Part shown: positions 21,443 to 33,863 of the stretch, piece by piece
Numbering within the stretch: position 1 is the first letter of the stretch
Layout: the number at the start of each line of letters is the position of its first letter
Source: Sordariomycetes sp. S80-01Y
Lineage: Eukaryota; Ascomycota; Sordariomycetes
Direction of reading: 5' to 3'
Assembly (NCBI GenBank): GCA_037042185.1
Contig: JAXQJY010000028.1
Span: forward strand, 1,550,001-1,614,000
Length of the DNA stretch: 64,000 nucleotides
Program-made: the position numbers and the translations under genes
Notes under the pieces: generated by a model
What the model was told of the DNA's origin: nothing
The model's input: only the letters and a program-made list of their open reading frames with translations
Databases searched by the model: none

Positions 21443-21828
21443 TCAGTTGATGAGCATAGAGCCCTAAAAACATCAGTCAGCTTGTTCCCCTCCCATATCT
21501 TCCTGCGTCTTGCTCTCCCCGCGACCCCGATCCTCCAATCTGTCGCGCGAGCAGCAGCAGCAGACGCCGAGATCACTCACCGCCATGAGCACGCAGCATA
21601 TGCTGATGTAGGGGCTCAGCCGCTCGCCTATCCGCGCGCCCTTCCAAAAGATGCCCATCACGCCGTCCTTGTTGCGGTCCATGATGCCGGGGAAGAAGTG
21701 GTGCACGTAGGCCGACGTGCAGATGAGGAGGAGGATGACGAGGAGGAGGGATTGGAAGTTGAAGAGGGCGGACTGCGGCGAATTAGCTTGTCTCTCGTGT
21801 ACGGGTTTAGGAGAAGCATAGGTACCAT
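21443..21828 (-). CDS. KSH1: protein Kish (TMEM167 / Ksh1), early secretory pathway
   Basis: Minus-strand exons 21826-21828, 21581-21772 and 21443-21463; 71 residues. The first coding exon is only the ATG, which is followed at once by GTACCT and a 53-base intron with a CTAAT branch point. The main exon encodes [18 protein letters not shown], a loop with DRNK, then [16 protein letters not shown] and a second hydrophobic segment. The last exon adds GSMLIN after a TTTTAG acceptor. The start MSALFNF and the FWK-ARIGER core are hallmarks of Kish proteins, which span the Golgi membrane twice and are needed for secretion in yeast. The length equals the family norm (about 72). It shares a 368-base divergent promoter with TAF13. 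Confidence 0.93.
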
Positions 21829-22196
21829 TTTGGAGAAGAAACCCTGGATCGGTGGAGGGAGAGTTTGCGCGCGCAGGGAGCTGGAGGTCTTTGTTTGCGA
21901 TGATGTCGTGGCTTGTTCAAGGAGGTTTGGCCGGGGCTCTGCCGCCAAGGTGGCTGCCCCACAACCACGTCTCTCCCCGGGCGCATCGAGACATCGCGAC
22001 TGAGTGTCACCTCCCACCTCCCAATGACCAACCCTTACTTTACCGTACGCCATCCATCGCCCCTCGCAACGCACAAGCACCGGGAAGTTCCCGTTCAAGG
22101 GTGTCTCATTAGCTTGCAGACGTTTCCGATACTTAATAAGAAAGCACAACCGCGCAAGCAGCGACCTCAGCCGCGCAAGGCGCAACACCCTTCACC
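21829..22196. promoter_or_regulatory. divergent promoter region, KSH1 and TAF13
   Basis: 368 bases between opposite start codons; both promoters must be here. No clear TATA box was identified, in keeping with housekeeping genes. Confidence 0.5.
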
Positions 22197-22765
22197 ATGG
22201 AGCCCCGAGCCCGCGCCGCCAAAAATGTCGGCAAGATGAACTTCAACCATAACGAGCGTACGTTCCCCCTCAGTTCCCCTTTCGACGCCACCGCCATCCC
22301 ATCTTCGCTGGCCAATCTACCCGAGCCCACCCGCTGACGCAACCCCCAGTATCGATGCTCCTCTTCGCCCACGGCGACGTCCGCCAGCCCCTGCCCGAGA
22401 CGGTGCGCGTCCTCGACGAGATCCTCACCGACTTCATGCAGAGCATCGCCTTCGAGGCGGCGCGCGCGGCGCACTACTCAGGCCGGCAGAAGATCAAGTA
22501 CTCGGACTTCGAGTTCAGCTTCCGCAAGAACCCCATGTACCTAGGCAAGCTGCAGGAGGTCTTCGAGAAGCAGGACGAGATCAAAAAGATCAGAGCCCTC
22601 GTCAAGGACAACGACGGCGACATCATGAAGGAGGCCGCCGAGGAGGAGAAGAGGGTCGAGAAGGAGGGCGGCAAGGGGCGCAAGAGGCCGCGCGAGGAGG
22701 AGCTGGGCGAGGGGGACGACGACGAGGCTGCGGATGCTGACATTGGGAAGAGGAGCAAGGTGTAG
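22197..22765 (+). CDS. TAF13: TFIID subunit TAF13
   Basis: Two exons, 22197-22257 and 22350-22765, joined across a 92-base intron (GTACGT..CTGAC..CCCCAG); 158 residues. The joined sequence reads NFNHNELSMLLFAHGD, which restores helix 1 of a histone fold. Helix 2 (VRVLDEILTDFMQSIAFEAA) and helix 3 follow, with the KIKYSDFEFSFRKNP segment typical of TAF13. TAF13 pairs with TAF11 in TFIID and contacts TBP in RNA polymerase II initiation. The C-terminal 45 residues are highly charged (KGRKRPREEE, DDDEAADAD) and end in a KRSK nuclear-localisation-like cluster. Length and order match fungal TAF13. Confidence 0.93.
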
Positions 22766-23884
22766 GTCTGCATATCAGCATGGGCTTGGAATTCTGGCAT
22801 TACAGGGCATCGCATGGCGTTGGGGCTTGGGCGTGATTCTTGGTGCAACGCGGCACCTCAACTTTGGCACATTCAGGGCAAGGCATGGGATGCTACGGGT
22901 AACATGGCTTTCTTAGACGCATAGTGCTTTTCATGAATATACGTCAGCACTGGCGACTTAGTGTCATTCTTTCAGCAACGGTTGGATGGCATGCCGTCCT
23001 TGCAGCCGCGGTCATCGGCGAGCGTGAAGATGATCCTGTAACGGGTGAACTCAACGATTGGCCCAGTGATATATTTCACGAGTTGGATCTTCACTCCATC
23101 CCATTTGTCTGGTCCAAATCAATTCATTGCTCATCCAGAGACTTGTCGACGACAAGTTTACGAAGCAGGTTGAATTCGAAGTCGTCCCCGGGCATCGGCT
23201 CCGAGAGGCCGAACCCCGTCCAAGTAACAGGTACCGATCACATCGTGGGGGCCGCGGTGCTTCTTCTCCACAGCACCAGCAGCCCGAGCGAGCCAGGTCC
23301 GTCGCCGGTTCACAGCGATTCCCAGCCTCTCTACGCAGAAGTGCGTGCAGATTCTTCCTTTACAACTGCGATATCGGGCTCCGACCGCGATGCAATCGTC
23401 ACATCAGCGCAACCCGATCCCCACCAGCCTCCAGCTCTCCACGCTCTTTGGCTGACGCTGCTTCAAGTCTGCGGTATTCGGTTGCTCCGATTAGTCGGCC
23501 ACGGACAAAGTTGCAGAGGAACAACGCTTCTCGGCCAACGATGGGAGCCCACGGTGCCAGGGTGCCTAGCTGCGTCTGACGGGTGGTAGGGGAGTGGAAA
23601 GGCGCTGCGTGGGTGGTCGGTCACAGCCCGCCACACAGTGACCGCCGCGATGCATGCGAGATGCAGGTTGTGAAGAAGCCGCCGATGAGTCCGGCCTCGT
23701 TCGGCGCTTGTGCCTGGAGAGCTTTTCCCTTCTCCCAACCTGCTGCATACTCGACTCCTTGAGCTGTTGTTGACCTTGGCCCCTGACATCCGTCACTCAC
23801 ACGTGCTAATTCGATGGACCGCATCCAGGGCTCTCACTCATAACGTACATCATCGGTCTCTGACCCAAGACCCTTCTTCCGATC
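22766..23884. other. intergenic, 1.1 kb, no resolved gene
   Basis: Open frames occur in several phases on both strands. The longest plus frame begins with a signal-peptide-like hydrophobic stretch at 22933 but has no domain. A protein-like minus stretch at about 23128-23230 cannot be linked to a start codon or valid exon. I call no gene. Confidence 0.4.
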
Positions 23885-25349
23885 ATGGGCGAGGAATCCG
23901 GGGCCCCACTGCCGCGTAACGCGGAGCAGCAGCCGGACAGGTCGACTCCAGCATCCAACTTGGCCGTTGACGAGTCTCAACGACACACTCGGAAGGACTC
24001 GTCTTCGTACAGCACTGGCGGGAAAGATGGACAGTTCTCCACGCAAGCAGCACGGCATCTCTCGCCCAGCCCTGCACCGAGCGGGAGGCTTTCCATCGCT
24101 TCAAGAGGGTCTTCGTACCCGTTAGACGGACAGCACGATGGTCCGGCTCAGCAGACCACGCTGCAGAGATTCTGGGCCAAGAACAAGGGCGCCGTCCTGG
24201 TGGCTGCCTCGCAGGGTTTTGGCGCCTTGATGAACCTGAGTGCCAGGTTGCTGGAGACGGAGGGAGATGGCATGCATCCTGTTCAGGTGCTTCTACTACG
24301 ACAGTCCATCACTTCGCTATGCTGTTTGATATACATGTGGTGGATGGCCACTCCCGGTGCTCCCTTTGGTGGTAAGGAGGTCCGGATCCTCCTCCTCATC
24401 CGAGGCACTGCCGGTTTCTTTGGTATCTATGGGTAAGTCAGTTCCCGTCAAGCTGCGACACCAGCCTGACAAATGCAGAATGTGGTACTCCATGATGTAC
24501 CTGCCCCTAGCCGACGCAACCGTCATCACATTCCTTGCACCCGGTATCGCTGGGGTCCTGTGCTATTTCCTCCTGAAAGAACCCTATACCCGACTGGAAC
24601 AGCTGGCCACCCTGGTCGCTCTACTAGGCGTCGTGCTCATTGCTCAGCCAGCCTCCTTGTTCGCAGACCCGTCATCGTCAGATGATGCATCGGCAGCTGA
24701 ACCCCCGGAGAAAGACAACTCCCTTCCTGGTCTAGATCATGAATCCACTGCTGAGGAGCGGTTGGTGGCCGTGGGAGTAGCCCTCCTGGGTGTGTGCGGT
24801 GCTTCAGGGGCCTTTACTACGTTGCGAATGATCGGGAAGAGAACACACCCCTTGGTTTCAGTCAACTTCTTCGGCGTGACCTGCACTGTGATCTGCATTG
24901 TCGTCCTAGGCCTTGCGCCTCTTCTCGACATCAGTCAACCGAGCCTTAGCTGGCAATGGCCAGCCTCAGCAAAGGGGTGGTTTCTTCTCGCCATCCTCGG
25001 AGCGCTGGGTTTCATTATGCAGTATCTCCTCACGGCAGGTCTGCAGGCCGACAAATCGAACCGCGCCAACTCGATGGTGTACACGCACATGCTGTTTGCG
25101 GTTAGCATAGACCGCTGGGTATTCCACCACGAGATGAATCTGATGAGCTTCGGCGGCTGTGCATTGATATTGGGAAGTGCCATCACTGTGGTGCTACTGA
25201 AGAAGCCAGCGCCACCCAAGGTGGAAGATGTTGAGAACCAGAGATCCGGTCTCAATCAGAGGAGCAACATGATTGGGGAGGGTGAACGGTCGCCCATGCT
25301 GGTTGGAGTCGGAGGCCACGGTGATGATCTTCCGTTGTCGAGGCTGTAA
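23885..25349 (+). CDS. EamA/DMT-family membrane transporter (SLC35G-like)
   Basis: Two exons, 23885-24432 and 24479-25349, with a 46-base intron; 472 residues. After a Ser/Pro-rich cytosolic tail of about 95 residues come roughly ten hydrophobic helices in two EamA repeats: from GAVLVAASQGFGALMNL through LADATVITFLAPGIAGVL, then from LVAVGVALLGVCGASGAF to the closing helix GCALILGSAITVVLLKK. The second repeat keeps the MVYTHMLFAVSIDRWVF signature, which corresponds to the FAMLWGYLFFGE-type end of DMT repeats. Fungal members of this SLC35G1-like branch are uncharacterised multispanning proteins of secretory or plasma membranes, and the substrate is unknown. A start with A at -3 and a frame-preserving splice support the model. 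Confidence 0.88.
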
Positions 25350-26487
25350 TGATCAGGAGACAGTACGATACTCTGGCATGCCAATGATGCATGGTTGGGT
25401 AGATTACCGATTGCAGGTGACACTAGACAAACCATCGTGATTTAGATGAATACACGAACTTCAATCACCCTTTCCTACTGGGCAGTCAACGAACCGGTCT
25501 GAGATGAAGAGGCAGCGGGAGTCGGGAACAACCCTCCGGGTTCAGAAACATGATTCGGGCACTATCCGTCCGGCGTTCCAACATTGACAAGCGCACCCGT
25601 GGCCTCAAATGAAAATGTTAGTCTTAGTCCTTGTGGAGCTCTTCAGTGGATGATCACGGCCTCGATAGAAGGCCTTTGTCAAAGTTGCCTTGGATCCACT
25701 GACAGTTGTGATGTTTCATCCACCGTCATTCCGCCCCAAACAACGTTGAAAAGGCTTAAGACATTACTCTGGCTGCTGTAGGAGGGGGCTATCGAGCATT
25801 GTGCTTCAATGGTGAGACATCTTGACAGCTTGCATGCTCTCGGCAAGCTGATCGCAAGTCCCGATGGTTTGACCAAAGGTGAGATTTCTCCCGAGTACCT
25901 GAGGTATTCCGTAGAGATACACCAGTGTCTTTTCGTTCAGGTAAAATAATTTGCCCGAGGGAAAGGTTATCGGGTGATATGTCGCTCGCTTCGCCACGGA
26001 AATCGCTAGTACACTGAGGAACAACTGCCGACACTAAGGGGCCACCGACAGGGGTACTGGATTGCGGATTCGAAGCACCTCCTCTCTTATCGCTTTTCCT
26101 TGGGCGATCATATAGAAAGCTAGTGAGGCATCCCTTTCGTCGGGTAAAGATCGCCGCTTCCGCTTGCGCAAGCTCGTCGCGAAGGCCCTGTAGGCGGGCC
26201 AGCCATCTTGCTAGTTAGGTTGAGGCATCTATCGGGCCCTGTGTTGACATTTCCGAAGCTCACTCGATGGCATCATCAGGTTATAGCTATGGAATGGAAG
26301 GGCAAAGTTTCTTTTGTTCGTGATCACTCGGGATCGCCTGATACGTTGTGGTGACAGAAGTGGTGGAAGGTACAGTACTGAGGACATATAAACTGTACAA
26401 CAAGACGAGCTCTACAGACGGGTCGCAGATCTGTGAAAGCTTTCCGACGGTCTTCCTAATCCTATACTTTGTATCCAACTCAATATC
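25350..26487. other. intergenic, upstream of terpene synthase
   Basis: AT-richer than the flanking genes. No gene seen. The last 150 bases carry the terpene synthase promoter listed separately. Confidence 0.5.
26387..26392 (+). promoter_or_regulatory. TATA box of terpene synthase gene
   Basis: TATAAA lies 101 bases before the start codon at 26488, a typical distance for a regulated fungal gene. Confidence 0.55.
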
Positions 26488-27747
26488 ATGTTCGAGAGCA
26501 CCCCAACCCCTTGGCACGCGCTGAAGCCCCTTGCCCAAGAGTCACAAGATGACCATGGCATGATTTCAATGCCCGTACATTTCAAAATGTCAAACTACTC
26601 AACAAAGGTAGGCCTATCAAGCTTTTTTTATAACGTCTGGCTGTGGAAGGGTGATGCTGATTGTTATGCTCAGCTCCGAATTCCGGATCTTCCCAAGCGC
26701 ATGCTCGGTGACGACGGCTGCAGATACACCCCTTACTCGTCGTATCTCGAAGACCACATCGCTTGGAAAAGAGTGCTCTACCCGCACGAATCGGACGAGG
26801 GACTGGAACGTTCTTGTCTGAAGGATCTCGGATCAGTGGCGCTCGGGTTTCCGGGCGTCGATGACAAGGCGGCAGTGCTGTGCCTCGCTGCCCAACTGTT
26901 GTTTACCTGCGATATCGACGACATATTTGAGACAATGGACGTTGCTACAGCGGATTATTGTGTCAGGAGCTGCGTTTCTATACTAGATGGTGCTGCTTGG
27001 AAGCCTCACTGTAAGCTGCACGTGAGACTACCCCTGAGCTCACAAGCTGACTTCTGGGATCTAGCTGAAAATCCGGAAAATCCCATTACTAAGGCCCAGA
27101 AATATTCGGCACATTACCGCAAGTGGTTGATCGAGCTCCTTCGCCCTTCCGCGGCCACTGCCCTCATCCGCGACGTACAGGACATGATTCAGGGCCAGCT
27201 TCCTGAGCTCAAGCACAACCGAAACAACACGCCACTCGAGAGCCTCGATCACTACCTCGATTTACGGTTCCGCCCATTCGGCTTGTACCCACTTCTGACC
27301 ATACTCGAGCATCACTGCCTACCAGAACCCCCCAGCGAGCGTCAGCAAGCCGAGCTACGTTCGCTGAAAGAGCAAATCATCAGAATCGCCATCGTCCAAA
27401 ACGATCTCGGTGGTGTTGACAAGGACTGGGCAGAGGGCAACCGGTCCAACGTTGTCTTTGCGCTCGCTGAGCTTGACGGGGAGAAGATCTTCACTCCGGA
27501 GGATCTGGTTCGACGGCCCTACATCATCGACAGGGCTGCGGAGGAGCATGACAGGCTAATCGCGAGGGCTATTCAGACGTGGGCAGATATCAAGCGCGCG
27601 GAGGAGAATGGGGACGCGCGGGTTGCGATGGCGGCGGACATGGTCATGACTGTGTGCGTTACGCATATCCTGTGGACTTTGAACACTGCGAGATATCTTG
27701 CCCCTAAGGACCGGACTTCTCAGGAGCTGGAAGCCAGGAAGTATTAG
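26488..27747 (+). CDS. class I terpene synthase (fungal sesquiterpene-cyclase type)
   Basis: The frame is open for 419 residues. I favour a 66-base in-frame intron at 26608-26673 (GTAGGC..GCTGAT..CTCAG), giving exons 26488-26607 and 26674-27747 and 397 residues. This joins YSTK to LRIPDLPKRM, the usual start of the fold. The Asp-rich metal motif is DDIFE near the end of LLFTCDIDDIFETMD. LDHYLDLRFRPFGLYPLL matches the YLxxRxxTxGxxP helix. The second metal site reads NDLGGVDKD, against the consensus NDxxSxxxE, so Ser is Gly and Glu is Asp. The terminal LNTARY supplies the pyrophosphate-binding Arg-Tyr. Members cyclise farnesyl or geranylgeranyl diphosphate. No P450, transporter or prenyltransferase gene is adjacent. 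Activity and product are not predictable. Confidence 0.87.
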   Translation: MFESTPTPWHALKPLAQESQDDHGMISMPVHFKMSNYSTKVGLSSFFYNVWLWKGDADCYAQLRIPDLPKRMLGDDGCRYTPYSSYLEDHIAWKRVLYPHESDEGLERSCLKDLGSVALGFPGVDDKAAVLCLAAQLLFTCDIDDIFETMDVATADYCVRSCVSILDGAAWKPHCKLHVRLPLSSQADFWDLAENPENPITKAQKYSAHYRKWLIELLRPSAATALIRDVQDMIQGQLPELKHNRNNTPLESLDHYLDLRFRPFGLYPLLTILEHHCLPEPPSERQQAELRSLKEQIIRIAIVQNDLGGVDKDWAEGNRSNVVFALAELDGEKIFTPEDLVRRPYIIDRAAEEHDRLIARAIQTWADIKRAEENGDARVAMAADMVMTVCVTHILWTLNTARYLAPKDRTSQELEARKY

Positions 27748-29746
<1,999 letters not shown>

Positions 29747-31352
29747 TATAGATCACACTCAAACAGACATACATCTCACTTTCAGGGCGTGCAGGCGGGT
29801 GTTGTCGGGGCGCTCTCATCTATTCAGCCAGGAGGAGCTCAAAGGGCGCCGGAAGTGGTTCCATGCAGTGCTGCGGCTGCTCGTGTACGGATACAGGAAA
29901 ATCGAGGCTCGGAGTCTGGTGGTTTGCGCGTTTTCTCCCCAAGCTAGTAATCAAGGACAACTTTTTGCAAGTTGCTAGAACAAAGAGGCGTGGCGTCGAT
30001 CCCGATGCAGCCACAATGTGCACTGGATTTCCTGCTGATCTGTGGAGAGCATCATTCAGAGACCAAATGACGAAGCAGCCTCTCACCAACAGATGCCCAT
30101 GAGAAGTCTCGCCGGATATTTCTAATCATCCTCTTTGTTCTCAGCCAAGCTGCATCTTAGACACGGGCGCTCCTCCACAAGACGATGCTTATTGCCGTGC
30201 GCCTCGCGCATTGTCCCCTCTATCCCCTCGGGTCAGCATTCCAGAGACGTCTTAGCTCAAGGCCCGTGCCAACCTTAAGCAGGGAGTTTCCTCTTTGTCC
30301 ACGAGGCTGGGGATCTCTCTCCATAACGCTCGGGCCTCTCTAGTCGGGGATAGCCCAACCGGCCGAGGAGATAGAAGGCAAAGGCAACGGCAACAACGGC
30401 CCCAGGTGTTGGCGCATCGAGCCCGGCCGCATGCATGCTCGTGCCAGCAACGGGCCCGACCCGACCTGACCGACCTCTGTCCACCACAGAGAAGGGCCTC
30501 CCACTCGCTGGGAAAAAAAAAAAAAGGAATTGATGGAGGGGGGCAAGGAAGAAATGCTTAAAAATAAGTCGCCGCGGCTGTTCGTTGGTTCGGGGATGCG
30601 TGGGCGTGGCTGGCACCCAGAGAATGGCGCGTTGGTATGGACGGACGGGTCGTCGTTGGTGCTTCACCCGCACCATCCATCCCGTGACGAGGACAAAGAG
30701 AGCCTTGAGGTGCTGACGATGCAGGGGCGAGAGCGAAAGAAAGAGAGGCAAAGCAGGACACCCTTTCATTACAATTTCCATTATGAAACTCCAGTTCGTG
30801 TTGCGGACCGCCGTTGATTAAAGGAGAACTGCTAGTCTGGTTGGTGGCTGGATTCCCCCCCTCGGAGGTGATAGATCTCTAATTGTTCACAGCCGGCCGC
30901 GCGTGAATGGGACGGCATGACGGGATCATTAGTACCTTACCTTACCTACCTACCTACGTTACTTTACCTCGCAACCAGTACTTACTAGTGCTGTCCTGGA
31001 CCTGGCACGCAAAATTCAAACAAAGCACGCAGAGACAACTTAGTCTAATGCGGTGCCTGTCTTCAGTTGCTACTGGCAGTGTCCTGTACGTCGTCCCGTC
31101 TCTCAGCTTCTTCGGCCAGACGCGACCACTTGGCATTTCACTTCCACCTCACCTCATCTCACCTCGCCATACCTTACCTTCACTACTACCCCTTGCTGGC
31201 GATAGTAGCATTCTCCTTCGTCTTACCTTGGACAGTTCACGCTGAGGCTTCACCAGAAACCTGCCCTCTCGTCTGCTTAGAGCTGCGTCGTCTCTGGCGT
31301 TTCCACGCGAGGTGGATGACCGTTCCCCAGACCGGCATTTAAAGCAGATCTC
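29747..31352. other. intergenic, RVB1 to HMG-box gene
   Basis: No supported gene. It contains a 13-A run (30513-30525) and ACCT-type repeats (30934-30957). The last 300 bases are pyrimidine-rich, as expected for the HMG gene leader. Confidence 0.5.
30934..30957. repeat. ACCTT/ACCT microsatellite
   Basis: ACCTT units pass into three ACCT units directly on the plus strand; short and imperfect. Confidence 0.7.
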
Positions 31353-33414
31353 ATGTCTCACGTTATCACCTCCACCACCGCGCGGCACCCAGACAGGATG
31401 ACGGACTCGCCCATGGAGATGGACCGCAGGATCTTCCACCTGGATGTTCACCAACGTCCTGGCGCCCGAGCCTCCACCGCATCGAGCTCCCTTTCACCAC
31501 CGCCTCGGGACGCTGATGAGGCGGCCCATCAGCGCGCAATGCACCTGGCAAAGAACCGCGCTGCGTCCGAGGACAATGCCGGCGCGAGCATGGCCGACGC
31601 GCCGCTAAAGATTGCCACGGGCGCTCAGCCGAGAGTCGTGATGCTGGACGAGGCGCAGGCTTGCACTTGCGTGGCCGTAGCTTCTTCAAACGCGCAGCCT
31701 GTAAAGGTCCCCAGGCCCTGTAATTGTAAGTTTGTTTACCTTGTGAGGATCATCTCGTCCCGGTGCTTCGAGGTGGTGGGGAGCTAACGTGGGGGTTCTA
31801 GCTTTCATACTGTACCGCTCTTCCATGCAGCAGGAAACAGTCAGCAAACACCCCGGCCTCTCAAACCCGCAGATCTCCAAGATCATCGGAGAGAAGTGGG
31901 CCAACGAAGCCCCCGAGATCAAGGCACAGTGGAAGCGCAAGGCTGCCGAGGAGGCGGAACGTCACAAGCAGCGCCATCCCGACTACCGCTACGCGCCCAA
32001 GCGGAAGGGCAGCACAGCCGAGCCAAGCACTCCCGGCAGGCAGGCTTACTACACCGACGGGGAGCGATGCGCCAAGTGCAACGGCCTCAGGATGCTGTCC
32101 CTACCCAAGCCTGCGGCCCGGGATAGGTACGATTCGGAGCTGTCGTCGGCTGCCAGCTACGAGGGCTCAAAGAGGCAGCTCGCTCAGTTCATGGAGGACG
32201 ACGAGAGGGAGTACAGGAGGAGATCCAGCTCACCTCAGGCTAAGAGGAGAAGGTTGCCGGACACTGCGGGCTCAATGGGAGTCGTGCCGATCCATGTGAG
32301 GGATGCGCAGGAGAGGAAAAGTATCGATAGGGGAATGCCTGCCTCCGCTGGTCATGACGGACGTTACGTTCATGTCGACACTCCTCTTCCATCGCACTAC
32401 GCCATGGCACCGCCACCTCGGCCTGGGCTGGGATCCGCCCATCCTGGTTCTGCGCACCCAGGTCCACCTCATCCGGGTCCGGCTCACCCTGGGTACAAGT
32501 ATGCCGACCGCGATGCCTCGGTGCGTCTTCCACCCCTCAAGACAGCCATCACCCCAGCGCAGTCACCAAGCCAAGGTTATGGCTATGGCTGGACACCCCT
32601 CAACACCAGTCACAGCAGCGACAAGACAGCCCCCGAGCAGATCATGTCCATTCGCTTCGACCGCAAGAGTGCGATTGTGAACAAGATCTGCCCTCCACTG
32701 CCGCGGATGGCGGACCGGTCACGAGGCGCCATCATCGCCATCGAAGGGGCGGACCCGTCTGTGCTCGAGCAGGTGTCCGCGGCCGTCGAGAGCAGCTTAA
32801 TAGTGTGCCGCGATGCCGTGGTGACCGCCTGGTCCGGCCCGACGACGCTGGGCCAAATGAAGCTCCCATCTCAAGGCGACGAGTTCAAGAACCTGGCGCA
32901 CGTCGTCTTCAACGACATCCTGGCCTGGCACGTAATCTCGAGTGAGATGACCAACTTTGTCACGCGGCGGTGCATCAGCCAGTCCCCGAACGCCGACCGA
33001 GGATCGCAGGACTCTTCCCCGTCCGCAAACCATCTGAGCTCGCCGAACGGGGACGACCTGCACAAGATCCCGGTCGCCCTGATCAAGAACGGCTTCAGCC
33101 TCACCCACTCTGACAAGTTCGCCTGCGCGACCACCATCAACCTCGGCAACTACAAGCCCATGGACCACTGGCAGTGGATGGCGACGCTCTGGCGCGGCAT
33201 TGTCGGCGCAGATCTGGTTGTGTACATCCAGACGTCGCCCGAGGAGGAGATGGACAAGCTCAAGACGGTCGAGTACTTCAAGGCGCTCAACGCCATGGTC
33301 GTTCGGGTGCCCGTTGGAAAGGGACTGAGCGAGGCGACGGAGAGGAGGCTGAACTTTGAGATCATCGAGTGGGTCACCGACATATGGCCCAAGCCGAGTC
33401 CCAGAGCTGAGTAG
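31353..33414 (+). CDS. HMG-box (MATA_HMG-type) DNA-binding protein
   Basis: Two exons, 31353-31725 and 31802-33414, joined across a 76-base intron; 661 residues. The splice sits inside the HMG box and restores VPRPCNSFILYRSSMQQ; without it the first helix is broken. The box (about 118-190) continues with GLSNPQISKIIGEKWANE and QWKRKAAEEAERHKQRHPDY, the pattern of fungal mating-type-like HMG factors. The Asn of the usual RPxNAFILYR is kept, followed by Ser. The centre is low complexity with an HPG repeat (near 355-375) and a KRRR nuclear signal. The final 220 residues form a separate folded region (PPLPRMADRSRGAIIAIEGAD to the end) common to this group but of unknown role. A transcription factor; targets are not inferable here. 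Confidence 0.88.
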
Positions 33415-33863
33415 AGCTGTGCTGAATTTAGCGTTACGGGCGAGTCTGGATGTCTCTGGATTGCGGGTGGTGGAGGAGTTGGGACCGTGACGGACGCTGG
33501 ATCGCTGCTGGATATTAATGTAGATGAGAGGTACATATAGCTTTGAATGAGTCCATGTCACAAAGCCATCAATTTGCAATGTAAAAATGAATGGCGATGC
33601 GCGTGATTTCAAGAATGTTGCCCGGTGAGATGAGGTGAAGTCGGATTCGACGCACGTGCCAGGGGGTTCCCCTGTGATGCCATCGGCCGCACTTTGTCGC
33701 GTTTATCCGACGCGTCCAACCAGACCACCGTTAACAAGCGTCCGTCATTGTCCACCAGGTCGCACCTCAGGTACTAACAAACAAACAGCCACCCGCCCTC
33801 CGAACTAGCTCAGGCTCCTTTCTCGCTCTTTCTGGACACGATGATTCTCTCAGTCAGCCCATA
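33415..33863. other. intergenic, HMG-box gene to dynactin
   Basis: 3' flank and dynactin promoter. A CT-rich tract lies just before 33864. No gene seen. Confidence 0.5.

Noticed and set aside
22924-23589. 221-codon plus frame with a signal-like N-terminus
   Set aside because: Begins at a GTG rather than an ATG, has no domain, and equally open frames exist in other phases; left unassigned.
26914-26935. DxDD-like DIDD in the terpene synthase, suggesting a class II cyclase
   Set aside because: It overlaps the class I DDIFE motif and the protein has only the class I fold length; coincidence.
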